Part shown: piece by piece, positions 4,801-12,212 of the stretch
Position numbering within the stretch: the stretch's first letter is position 1
Layout: the number at the start of each line of letters is the position of its first letter
Origin: an uncultured Clostridium sp.
GTDB taxonomy: Bacteria > Bacillota > Clostridia > TANB77 > CAG-508
Assembly: GCA_947057875.1 (NCBI GenBank)
Contig: CAMSEX010000027.1
Span: 1 to 13,206, forward strand
DNA length: 13,206 bases
Direction: 5' to 3'
The notes under the pieces: generated by a model
The model's input: only the letters and a program-made list of their open reading frames with translations
What the model was told of the DNA's origin: nothing
Database searches by the model: none
Made by a program: the position numbers and the translations under genes

Positions 4801-6710
4801 TGCTACTCATTCTATTATTTTTTTATTGTGTACCAAGGGGTGTCGTTAAAATTACTCCTGCCCATGATATGAACGATTATGCATGTGGGCAAAGACACGA
4901 TTTGGAAATTGTGGAAGTATTTGATGAAAATTTCAAAATGGGAAATTTAGTAGCAGAATACGAAGGAATGGATTTGCTAGATGCACGCCAAAAAATTGTA
5001 GAAAAATTAAAAGAAATAGGTGCTTTGTTAAAGGAAGAAGAATATACGCATAATGTGGCAAAATGTGAAAGATGTAAAAATACAATTGAGCCTAAAATTT
5101 CAGAGCAATGGTTTGTTTCTATGAAAGATTTGGCAAAGAGAGCAGCAGATAGCGTACGAAATGGCAAAACAAGATTTGTGCCACAAAGATATGAAAAACA
5201 GTATTTTCATTGGTTAGATAACATTCAAGATTGGTGTATTTCACGTCAATTGTGGTGGGGACATAGAATTCCAGCTTATTATTGTGGAGCATGTGGGCAC
5301 ATTCATGTTTCAAAAACAGAACCTCAAAAATGCGAAAAATGTGGCACAGGGAATTTGCATCAAGATGAAGATACTTTGGATACATGGTTTAGTTCTGCAT
5401 TATGGCCATTTTCAACACTTGGCTGGCCGAATAAAGATGCAGAAGATTATAAAAGATATTACCCAACAAATGTGTTAGTTACTGGTTTTGATATTATAAC
5501 TTTTTGGGTTTCTAGAATGATGACACAAGGCTTAGAGTTTACAGATATTGAACCTTTTAAAGATGTTTTAATTCATGGGATTATTCGTGACAGTCAAGGG
5601 AGAAAAATGTCGAAGACTTTAGGAAATGGAATTGATCCATTAGAAGTCATTGAGGAATATGGCGCAGACGCTTTAAGATTTTCGGTTATTTCTGGTGCAA
5701 GTATGGGAAATGATATTAAGTTTCAAACTGAAAAATTGGAGCAAGCTTCTAATTTTGCCAATAAAATTTGGAATGCAGCTAAGTTTATTATTAACAATAT
5801 GGCATCAAAAGAAGAGTTGATGGCATTTGGAAAATCTATTAAAGACGAACAAACAAAGAAATTCCAAACCGAAAAATTGAAAATAGAAGATTGCTGGATT
5901 TTGAGCAAGTTGGATGATTTAATTGAAACAGTAACACAAAATATGGAAAATTATGATTTGGGTGTAGCACTGGATAATATTTATAATTTTATTTGGAATG
6001 AGTTTTGTGATTGGTATATTGAAATGGCGAAAACAAGGCTTTATAGTGAAAATGCAGAAGAAAAAACAAAGGTAAGTTTTGTTTTGAACTATGTGTTTGG
6101 CGATAGCTTAAAATTACTTCATCCATTTATGCCATTTGTAACTTCCGAAATTTATGCGCATTTGGTAAATTATGATGACAAAGATTTGATGATTTCGCAT
6201 TGGCCCAAAATGAGAAGAAGAGTAGATTATGATAAAAAACAAGATGTGATTGAAAATTTGAAACAGGTTATTGTGGAAATTAGAAATGTACGTAGTAAAA
6301 TGAATGTTCATCCAAGCAAAAAATCAAAGCTAATTTTTGTAAGCAATAATATGGAAAAAGTGATTATGGAGTGTGAGGATTTCTTGAGTAAATTAGGGTT
6401 TGCATCAGAAATTACAGTTCAGAGAGAAGATACAGGCATTCCTGAAAATGCGATTTCAATTATGTGTGAAGATTTAAAAGTTTATATTCCATTTGAAGAT
6501 TTAGTCAATATTGAGGAGGAAATAAAACGTTTGCAAGAAGAAAAAATGAAACTGGAGCAAGAGGTTGCAAGAGGAGAGAAAATGCTAGCTAATGAAGGAT
6601 TTTTGGCAAAAGCACCACAATCCAAAATTGAAGAAGAAAGAGGAAAGTTAGAGAATTATAACAAGGCTTTAAAGGCTACACAAGAAAGATTAGAAAAACT
6701 TAAAAAATAA
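4800..6710 (+). CDS. valS: Valine--tRNA ligase, C-terminal two-thirds (gene split by the element)
   Basis: From the Gly codon at 4839 this is ValS, the class I synthetase that charges tRNA-Val. About 620 residues remain of a family norm near 880. Seen: ITPAHD of the editing domain at the very start, a four-Cys zinc knuckle (CGACG, CEKCG, about 160-182), the KMSKT signature (269-273), the anticodon-binding domain, and a C-terminal coiled coil (about 575-636). The HIGH motif and the rest of the N-terminus are absent, so this piece cannot aminoacylate alone. The first 13 codons (ATG 4800, MLLILLFFYCVPR) come from the element. The ATG overlaps the recombinase stop as TAATG but has no clear binding site, so a translated fragment is possible but unproven. 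The frame from 4839 to 6710 is undamaged, which suggests a recent or reversible insertion. Confidence 0.9.
   Translation: MLLILLFFYCVPRGVVKITPAHDMNDYACGQRHDLEIVEVFDENFKMGNLVAEYEGMDLLDARQKIVEKLKEIGALLKEEEYTHNVAKCERCKNTIEPKISEQWFVSMKDLAKRAADSVRNGKTRFVPQRYEKQYFHWLDNIQDWCISRQLWWGHRIPAYYCGACGHIHVSKTEPQKCEKCGTGNLHQDEDTLDTWFSSALWPFSTLGWPNKDAEDYKRYYPTNVLVTGFDIITFWVSRMMTQGLEFTDIEPFKDVLIHGIIRDSQGRKMSKTLGNGIDPLEVIEEYGADALRFSVISGASMGNDIKFQTEKLEQASNFANKIWNAAKFIINNMASKEELMAFGKSIKDEQTKKFQTEKLKIEDCWILSKLDDLIETVTQNMENYDLGVALDNIYNFIWNEFCDWYIEMAKTRLYSENAEEKTKVSFVLNYVFGDSLKLLHPFMPFVTSEIYAHLVNYDDKDLMISHWPKMRRRVDYDKKQDVIENLKQVIVEIRNVRSKMNVHPSKKSKLIFVSNNMEKVIMECEDFLSKLGFASEITVQREDTGIPENAISIMCEDLKVYIPFEDLVNIEEEIKRLQEEKMKLEQEVARGEKMLANEGFLAKAPQSKIEEERGKLENYNKALKATQERLEKLKK
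4801..4850. other. Right attachment junction (attR) between element and valS
   Basis: The recombinase stop is followed by 38 bp of AT-rich element sequence (to about 4838), then GGTGTCGTTAAA (4839-4850), which encodes the ValS residues GVVK. ValS normally reads FGTG(V/A)VKITPAHD here, but this frame has VPRGVVK, so the crossover lies at or just before the GGGG at 4837-4840. The exact two-base core cannot be fixed without the empty site. Confidence 0.6.
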
Positions 6711-6722
6711 ATTTTATTTTGC

Positions 6723-6751
6723 TTTACAAATCAAAGAAAATAGCATATAAT
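6723..6751 (+). promoter_or_regulatory. Sigma-A-type promoter for the hydrogenase operon
   Basis: TTTACA (6723-6728) and TATAAT (6746-6751) are separated by 17 bp. The expected start near 6758 lies in the loop of the valS terminator, so a transcript begun here lacks the left arm and would not be terminated, while read-through from valS would be. The leader to hydC is about 70 bases. Confidence 0.65.
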
Positions 6752-6786
6752 CTTGGAAGAAATGAAAAGATGATATGCTGTTTTTT
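6742..6786 (+). terminator. Rho-independent terminator of valS
   Basis: AGCATAT (6742-6748) pairs with ATATGCT (6773-6779), and inside it ATCTT (6750-6754) pairs with AAGAT (6767-6771). One G and six T follow to 6786. It overlaps the -10 box of the hydrogenase promoter. Confidence 0.7.
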
Positions 6787-6827
6787 AGAGTTTTATAAAA
6801 TAGAGGCGAGCGAAAGTGAGGAAAAAT

Positions 6828-7310
6828 ATGGAAGAAAAATGTGTTGACCAAAAAGTAAAACAAGAAGTAAAAGAGATTTTAGGAAAAAATCCAAAAGAAA
6901 AAGACCAATTAATCATGGTATTAAATGAAGTACAAGAAAAATATGGCTATATTCCCAAACAAGCTCAAATGGTTATTTCGGAGCATTTGAATATTCCGAT
7001 GGCTGAGATTTATGGAGTAGTTACCTTTTATTCTCGTTTTACATTAGCGCCAAAAGGAAAATATAATGTGTCGATTTGTTTAGGAACAGCGTGTTATGTA
7101 AAAGGTTCGCAAAAATTACTGGATAGAGCCAAAGAAAAATTGGGCATTGAAGCAGGGCAAGTAACGCCAGATGGTAAATTTTCGATTGATGAAGTACGAT
7201 GTGTGGGGGCTTGTGGTTTGGCACCAGTCTTTATGGTAAATGATGAGGTCTATGGGAATGCAACCGTGAAAGAATTTGATGCAGTCATTGACAAGTATAT
7301 GGAGGGCTAA
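6828..7310 (+). CDS. hydC: [FeFe]-hydrogenase HydC subunit (NuoE-like, 2Fe-2S)
   Basis: 160-aa NuoE/24-kDa-like subunit of the soluble trimeric hydrogenase; it passes electrons between the HydB flavin site and the other clusters. The N-terminal helical part (about 10-70; VLNEVQEKYGYIP, IYGVVTFYSRF) is typical. The thioredoxin-fold C-terminal part has the four [2Fe-2S] cysteines C84, C89 (CLGTAC), C125 and C129 (CVGAC). I chose ATG 6828, which has GTGAGG just upstream at a good distance; the in-frame GTG at 6816 is part of that binding site. First gene of the operon, 42 bp before hydB. NuoE homologues also serve NADH- and formate-dehydrogenases, but the neighbours here settle the assignment. 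Confidence 0.9.
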   Translation: MEEKCVDQKVKQEVKEILGKNPKEKDQLIMVLNEVQEKYGYIPKQAQMVISEHLNIPMAEIYGVVTFYSRFTLAPKGKYNVSICLGTACYVKGSQKLLDRAKEKLGIEAGQVTPDGKFSIDEVRCVGACGLAPVFMVNDEVYGNATVKEFDAVIDKYMEG

Positions 7311-7352
7311 ATAATCTATGGCTTAAAATAGGAAGATATAAGGAGGAAGTCT

Positions 7353-9209
7353 ATGAAAACAATCGAAGAAATAGAAAAAATAAGAAATGAAAAAAAGTTA
7401 GAATTAGAGTTACGAGTAAATACGGAAGCAGACACTAGAGAAAAGCATATTTTGGTGTGTCATGGAACGGGTTGTACTTCTTCTAAATCTCCCCAAATTA
7501 TAGAAAATTTTCGTAGGATTTTAGAAGAAAAAAACATAGAAAATGTACGTATTATTCAAACAGGTTGTTTTGGACTTTGTGCGAAAGGACCAATTGTCAT
7601 AATTCGTCCTGAAGAAACTTTTTATGCACATGTGAAACCAGAAGATTGTGAGGAAATTATTCAATCACATATTTGTGAAGGTAAAAAAATAGAGCGTTTG
7701 TTATGTAAAAATATAGACGGAAAAATAGTCGAGAAATTGAACGATTTAGACTTTTATAAAAAACAAAAAAGAATTGCTTTGAAGAATTGTGGAGTCATCG
7801 ATCCAGAAAATATTGATGAATATATTGCGTTTGATGGTTATAAAGCGATGGAAAAAGTGCTAACTCAAATGAGTCAAGAGGAAGTCATTGATGTGATTTC
7901 AAAATCAGGTTTAAGAGGTCGTGGTGGAGCAGGTTTTTTGACTGGTACAAAATGGAGTTTTGCGAGAAAAGAAGAGGCAAACCAAAAATATATTGTTTGT
8001 AATGCAGATGAAGGCGATCCAGGTGCTTTTATGGATAGAAGTATTTTAGAAGGAGACCCACATGCTGTTTTGGAAGCAATGGCGATTGCAGGTTTTGCGA
8101 TTGGGGCAAATCAAGGTTATATTTATGTAAGAGCGGAATATCCGATTGCAGTGGAAAGATTAAGAATTGCAATTGGGCAAGCAAGGGAGTATGGTTTGTT
8201 AGGAGACCATATATTAGGAACAGATTTTAAGTTTGATGTTGACATTCGATTAGGTGCAGGAGCATTTGTGTGTGGAGAAGAAACAGCACTGTTGGAATCC
8301 ATTGAAGGAAAACGAGGACAGCCAAGAATTAAGCCTCCTTATCCAGCCAGTCAAGGTCTTTTTGGCAAACCAACTGTGATTAATAATGTAGAAACATTGG
8401 CTAATATTACGAAAATTATTTTGAATGGTGCTGATTGGTATGCTAGTATTGGAACTGAAAAATCGAAAGGAACAAAAGTATTTGCTTTGGGTGGAAATGT
8501 GAACAATGTTGGTCTTGTAGAAGTACCAATGGGAACAACTTTGCGTGAAATTGTTTATGACATTGGTGGTGGAATTCCCAATAATCGTGGTTTTAAAGCA
8601 GCTCAAACAGGGGGACCTTCTGGTGGTTGTATTCCATTGGAGCATTTGGATACGCCAATTGATTATGAGTCTCTTGCGCAAATTGGTTCGATGATGGGTT
8701 CTGGTGGATTGATTGTCATGGATGATACCAAATGTATGGTTAATTTGGCAAAATTTTATTTAGAGTTTACAGTAGCTGAAAGCTGTGGAAAATGCACACC
8801 ATGCAGAATTGGAACCAAGAGAATGTTGGAGATTTTGGAGAAATTGTGTGATGGAGAAGGAACAGAATATGATATTTATCGTTTGGAGAAATTGGCTGTA
8901 AATATCAAAAAAGCGAGTGTTTGTGGTTTAGGACAAAGTGCGCCAAATCCAGTGCTTAGTACGCTTCGTTATTTTAGAGAAGAATTCAAAGAACATGCTA
9001 CTCAGAAGAAATGTCGAACAAATGAATGTAAAAAGATTGCCAAAATAGAAATTGATAAAGATAAATGCAAGGCTTGCGGTTTATGCCAAAGACAGTGTCC
9101 AGTAGGCGCGATTGAAGGACAAGAGAGAAATGTGAGAGTGATTAATCAGGAAAAATGTATTAAATGTGGAACTTGTATTGCAGCTTGCCCATTTCATGCG
9201 ATTGAGTAA
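7353..9209 (+). CDS. hydB: [FeFe]-hydrogenase HydB subunit (NuoF-like, FMN and NAD(H) binding)
   Basis: 618-aa NuoF-like subunit that holds FMN and binds NAD(H), the electron-splitting part of HydABC-type enzymes. Domains: N-terminal thioredoxin-like [2Fe-2S] domain (C36, C41, C72, C76); the Complex I 51-kDa core with the glycine-rich GRGGAGFLTGTKW (about 188-200) and NADEGDPGAF (about 216-225); an SLBB-like segment (about 375-440); the [4Fe-4S] site CGKCTPC (about 476-482) with a further Cys at ASVCGLGQ (about 520-527); and two C-terminal ferredoxin motifs, CKACGLCQRQC (from about 572) and CIKCGTCIAAC (from about 602). AAGGAGG precedes the start. All motifs are intact and the length is normal. 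The enzyme acts in the cytoplasm with HydA and HydC. An HndC-type (NADP-linked) specificity cannot be excluded by eye. Confidence 0.93.
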   Translation: MKTIEEIEKIRNEKKLELELRVNTEADTREKHILVCHGTGCTSSKSPQIIENFRRILEEKNIENVRIIQTGCFGLCAKGPIVIIRPEETFYAHVKPEDCEEIIQSHICEGKKIERLLCKNIDGKIVEKLNDLDFYKKQKRIALKNCGVIDPENIDEYIAFDGYKAMEKVLTQMSQEEVIDVISKSGLRGRGGAGFLTGTKWSFARKEEANQKYIVCNADEGDPGAFMDRSILEGDPHAVLEAMAIAGFAIGANQGYIYVRAEYPIAVERLRIAIGQAREYGLLGDHILGTDFKFDVDIRLGAGAFVCGEETALLESIEGKRGQPRIKPPYPASQGLFGKPTVINNVETLANITKIILNGADWYASIGTEKSKGTKVFALGGNVNNVGLVEVPMGTTLREIVYDIGGGIPNNRGFKAAQTGGPSGGCIPLEHLDTPIDYESLAQIGSMMGSGGLIVMDDTKCMVNLAKFYLEFTVAESCGKCTPCRIGTKRMLEILEKLCDGEGTEYDIYRLEKLAVNIKKASVCGLGQSAPNPVLSTLRYFREEFKEHATQKKCRTNECKKIAKIEIDKDKCKACGLCQRQCPVGAIEGQERNVRVINQEKCIKCGTCIAACPFHAIE

Positions 9210-9238
9210 GCTATTTGAGCGAAGCGAATTATATGCAA

Positions 9239-9268
9239 TTGACCAAATGTCTATTGTAATCCTAAAAT
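9239..9268 (+). promoter_or_regulatory. Weak candidate promoter between hydB and hydA
   Basis: TTGACC (9239-9244) and TAAAAT (9263-9268) are 18 bp apart. A start near 9275 would fall on the binding site of the 84-aa gene, so it would serve hydA rather than that gene. Single weak match. Confidence 0.25.
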
Positions 9269-9285
9269 AAGGGAGAAAAGCCAGA

Positions 9286-9540
9286 TTGGAGAAAAAAGAA
9301 TTAACAGAAAAGCAGACTATGGAAGGTAAAAAGAAGAGAAAAAAACTAGTATTAGGGATTGCTATTTTTATAGTATTATTTATAATTGAGTGTTGTGTAT
9401 TTATGTATGTAATATGGATGTGTTTTGTGGGATATGTATGTAATATATTATCAGATTATGGTAATAGTTTAAGTGAGAGATTACCACAAGAAAATAATAA
9501 GGAGGAAATATATGGAAGAGAGGGTAACACTGACAATTGA
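9286..9540 (+). CDS. Small cysteine-rich membrane protein in the hydrogenase operon, 84 aa
   Basis: Starts at TTG 9286 with GGGAG about 10 nt upstream; ATG 9319 is possible but has no binding site. Residues 1-21 are polar and strongly basic (EGKKKRKK), then about 35 hydrophobic residues (22-56) form one long or two short membrane helices containing five cysteines (ECC, MCF, YVC). The acidic tail follows, so the N-terminus is probably inside by the positive-inside rule. It ends 29 bases inside hydA in another frame, and the hydA binding site lies within it. No family is recognised. HydABC enzymes are soluble, so a membrane partner is unexpected. It could also be a fortuitous ORF, since a 13-nt direct repeat (9403-9415 and 9434-9446) lies within it out of phase. 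Confidence 0.5.
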   Translation: MEKKELTEKQTMEGKKKRKKLVLGIAIFIVLFIIECCVFMYVIWMCFVGYVCNILSDYGNSLSERLPQENNKEEIYGREGNTDN

Positions 9541-11267
9541 TGATATTGAAGTCAAAGTAAAAAAAGGAACAACGATTTTAGAAGCAGCCAAACAAGTGGG
9601 AATTGATATACCAACTTTGTGTTTTTTGAAAGAAATTAACGAGCTTGGAGATTGTAGAATGTGTATTGTAGAGGTAGAGGGCAGAAGGGGATTTGCGACA
9701 TCTTGCATTCAAAAGGTGGAAGAAGGAATGATCGTACATACGCATACGCCAGAAGTATTAGAGGCAAGGCATATTGTGCTGGATTTGATTTTGTCCAACC
9801 ACAAAATCGAATGTTTGACTTGTACACGTTCTCGGAAATTGCGAGTTGCAAAAATTGGCAGAAAAATTTAATGTACACAATATCGAGTATGAAGGCGAAA
9901 TGACGAAACATAAAATCGACGATAAATCTCCTGCGATTGTGCGAGATTTTAATAAATGTATTTTATGTAGAAGATGTATTGCTACTTGTAAAAATGTGCA
10001 AGAAATTGGTGCGATTGATTGTGTAGGGCGTGGTTTTGAGTCTTGCATTTCCACAACATACGATAATAGTTTAAATGATGTAGATTGTACTTTTTGTGGT
10101 CAATGTATCGAAAGCTGTCCAACTGGTGCACTACATGAAAAAGAGAACATTAATGATGTTTGGACGAAATTGAAAGATCCAGATACTTTTGTAGTTGTGC
10201 AAACAGCTCCAGCTATTCGTGTAGCTTTGGGAGAAGAATTTGGTATGCCAATTGGAATAAATAGCAAAGGAAAAATGGTAACAGCTCTAAAAAGAATGGG
10301 GTTTGATAAAGTGTTTGATACGAATACTGGTGCGGATTTGACAATTATGGAAGAGGCAAACGAATTGATAGAAAGAATACAGACAGATGGTGTTTTACCA
10401 ATGATTACTTCTTGCAGCCCGGGTTGGGTGCGTTTTGCTGAAAAAAATTATGGGGAATTGTTGGGACATTTATCAAGTTGCAAGTCGCCACATCAAATGT
10501 TTGGAGCAGTTATTAAATCGTATTTTGCAGAAAAATATGGAGTAGACAGAACAAAAATTTGTACGGTTTCTGTGATGCCATGTATTGCTAAAAAGTACGA
10601 ATGTAGTAGAGAAGAAATGGAAGTAGATGGCACACGTGACGTGGATTATGTGATGACAACAAGGGAACTTGCCAGAATGATAAAACAAGCCAATATTGAT
10701 TTTGTGGAATTGGAAGATAGCGATTTTGATGAACCAATGGGAGAAGCAAGTGGTGCAGGTGCGATATTTGGCACAACTGGTGGCGTTATGGAAGCTGCTA
10801 TTAGAACAGCGGTTGATATTTTGGAAAACAGAAATGTTGATAAAATCGAGTATATAGAAGTAAGAGGAGAAAAAGGAATTAAGGAAGCTGTTTTAAACAT
10901 TGCTGGGAAGGAAATCAAAATTGCAGTGGTAAGTGGATTAGCAAACGCAAGAAAAATAATGGAGCAAATTAAGGAAGGAAATTCGCCTTATCATTTTGTA
11001 GAAATTATGGCGTGTCCAGGAGGATGTGTTATGGGTGGTGGACAGCCAATTAAAAGTTCAAAAGTTAGAGAAACAGTTGATGTGAGAAAACTAAGAGCAG
11101 ATAGTTTGTATTCGATTGATGAAAAAAGTGTGATTCGAAAATCGCATGAAAATCCAGTGATGAAGCAGTTGTATGAAGAATTTTTGGAAACTCCAGGAAG
11201 TCATGTAGCTCATAAATATTTGCATACAACCTATCAAGCAAAGCCAAAATATGAGGTAGAGGAGTAA
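9512..11267 (+). pseudogene. hydA: [FeFe]-hydrogenase HydA catalytic subunit, frame broken by one inserted base
   Basis: Catalytic subunit that makes or uses H2 at the H-cluster. ATG 9512 has an ideal GGAGG. Removing one T at 9839-9840 joins the frames 9512-9871 and 9846-11267 into 584 aa, normal for HydA. Domains in restored numbering: plant-type [2Fe-2S] (C37, C48, C51, C65); His-Cys3 [4Fe-4S] (H97, C101, C104, C110, the last being the broken codon); two ferredoxin clusters (C149/152/155/159 and C192/195/198/202); and the H-cluster domain with TSCSPGW (from 299), MPCIAKKYE (C357) and MACPGGCVMGGGQP (C501, C505). As written, translation stops at 9871, before the catalytic domain. All else is intact, so this is either a very recent mutation or a sequence error. 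No maturase gene (hydE, hydF, hydG) is in the window. Confidence 0.88.
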
Positions 11268-11271
11268 AAGT

Positions 11272-11400
11272 ATGGAGAAAGATGCAGTAGAATTTAAAGG
11301 TAGGATAATTTATGAAAATGAGGAAGATATAACAGAAATAAAAAAGCAAATTAGTATTTTGGAAAAAAGTAACAAATATGATATGACGAATTGGTCATGA
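11272..11400 (+). CDS. Small hypothetical protein, 42 aa
   Basis: ATG 11272 starts 5 bp after the hydA stop, with AGAGGAG just upstream inside the end of hydA. The frame runs 42 codons to TGA. The product is highly charged and probably helical (EEDITEIKKQISILEK), without cysteines or a membrane segment. I recognise no family. Spacing and binding site support real translation in the hydrogenase operon. Its role is unknown. Confidence 0.5.
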   Translation: MEKDAVEFKGRIIYENEEDITEIKKQISILEKSNKYDMTNWS

Positions 11401-11420
11401 TAAAATAAAGGAGTGAAATC

Positions 11421-12194
11421 ATGAAAATTTTAGCAGTTGGAGATATTGTTGGCAGATGTGGAATTGAAAAGCTGAAGGAAAGTTTGCCAAATTTAATGCA
11501 GAAATATGAAATTGATTTTTGTGTTGTAAATCGGCGAGAATGCAGCTGAGCGGAATGGGAATTACAGAGAAGATGTATCGCGATATTTTAAGATTAAATG
11601 TAGATGTTGTGACTATGGGAAATCATACTTGGGGCAAAAAGGATATTTTTGGTTTTATTGATGAAAAAACAATTATAAGACCTGCTAATTATCCTACGAA
11701 TAATCCGGGAAATGGCTATACCATTATCGAGAAAAAAGGTAAAAAAATTGCTGTGATTAATTTAATTGGTCGAGTGACAATGGGGGTTTTGTCAGAAAAT
11801 CCATTTTTAATAGCAAAGGAAATGATTCAAATAATAAAATCACAGGTCGATATTATCATTGTTGATTTTCATGCAGAAGCGACTGCTGAAAAAATTGCAC
11901 TACGGTTATTATTTAGATGGAGAGGCTACCATTGTTTTTGGCACACATACCCATGTGCAAACAGCAGACGAAAAAATTTTGAAGAATGGAACTGCTTATA
12001 TTACAGATATTGGAATGACGGGTCCAAAAAATTCCGTGATTGGCATGGATATTGAAGTTTCGTTTAAGCGATTTGAAACATCACTTCCAGAGCGATATAA
12101 AATAGCAGAAGGCGAAGCAATGCTAAATAGTTGCTTATTTGAAGTGGATGATGCTACCAATCAAGTAACCAAAATAGAAAGAATTAATTTGTAA
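11421..12194 (+). pseudogene. ymdB: YmdB-family metallophosphoesterase (cyclic-nucleotide phosphodiesterase), three inserted bases
   Basis: Removing single bases at 11532 (C), 11560/11561 (A) and 11903 (C) yields a continuous 256-aa protein that follows Bacillus YmdB closely: VGDIVG, VVNGENAA, TMGNHTW, RPANYP, DFHAEATAEKIALGYY, GTHTHVQTAD, YITDIGMTGP and KIERI. The di-metal residues are all present in restored numbering (D8, E39, N40, N67, H68, H150, H175, H177). Known of the family: YmdB hydrolyses 2',3'-cyclic nucleotides and affects biofilm and motility choices in Bacillus. As written, the first frame stops at 11547-11549 after 42 codons, and two further open pieces run to 12055 and from 11859 to 12194. 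GGAG precedes ATG 11421. The gene follows the 42-aa ORF by 20 bp and probably belongs to the same transcript. Confidence 0.88.
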
Positions 12195-12212
12195 AAATAA
12201 AAGGGGAGAAGA

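Larger units (their letters stand above)
1..4838 (+). mobile_element. Integrated element with large serine recombinase, right-hand part, inserted in valS
   Basis: The right boundary is set by the abrupt change from element sequence to the middle of valS: from the Gly codon at 4839 the reading frame matches ValS, and nothing before it does. The recombinase gene sits next to this end, ending 38 bp before the junction, as is usual for serine-integrase elements. Cargo seen here is regulatory or unknown: a sigma-like protein, an HTH protein, a DUF6075-like fusion and several small ORFs. No capsid, relaxase, conjugation or resistance gene is visible, so phage, ICE or small genomic island cannot be told apart. 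Element genes use ATA for isoleucine often, while the host genes to the right mostly use ATT. The left end is outside the window, so the start given here is only the window edge. Confidence 0.75.

Noticed and set aside
4801..4850. T-box or other valS leader riboswitch near the valS fragment
   Set aside because: No T-box consensus is present, and the sequence is the middle of the valS coding region, not its leader.
8250..8681. 143-codon minus-strand open frame inside hydB
   Set aside because: It lies wholly within an intact conserved gene; the product (many Ser, Thr, Cys, His) looks like an antisense shadow.
9403..9446. 13-nt perfect direct repeat ATGTATGTAATAT (9403-9415, 9434-9446) as a functional site
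   Set aside because: It consists of simple A/T/G steps and is offset by 31 bases within a hydrophobic coding stretch; chance or slippage is more likely.
9839..9871. Programmed frameshift in hydA
   Set aside because: No slippery heptamer or downstream stimulatory structure is apparent, the change is an inserted base in a ligand codon, and similar insertions occur in ymdB nearby.
9661..9903. 80-codon + strand frame overlapping the hydA break
   Set aside because: It is the third frame through hydA coding sequence, without a ribosome binding site or family features.
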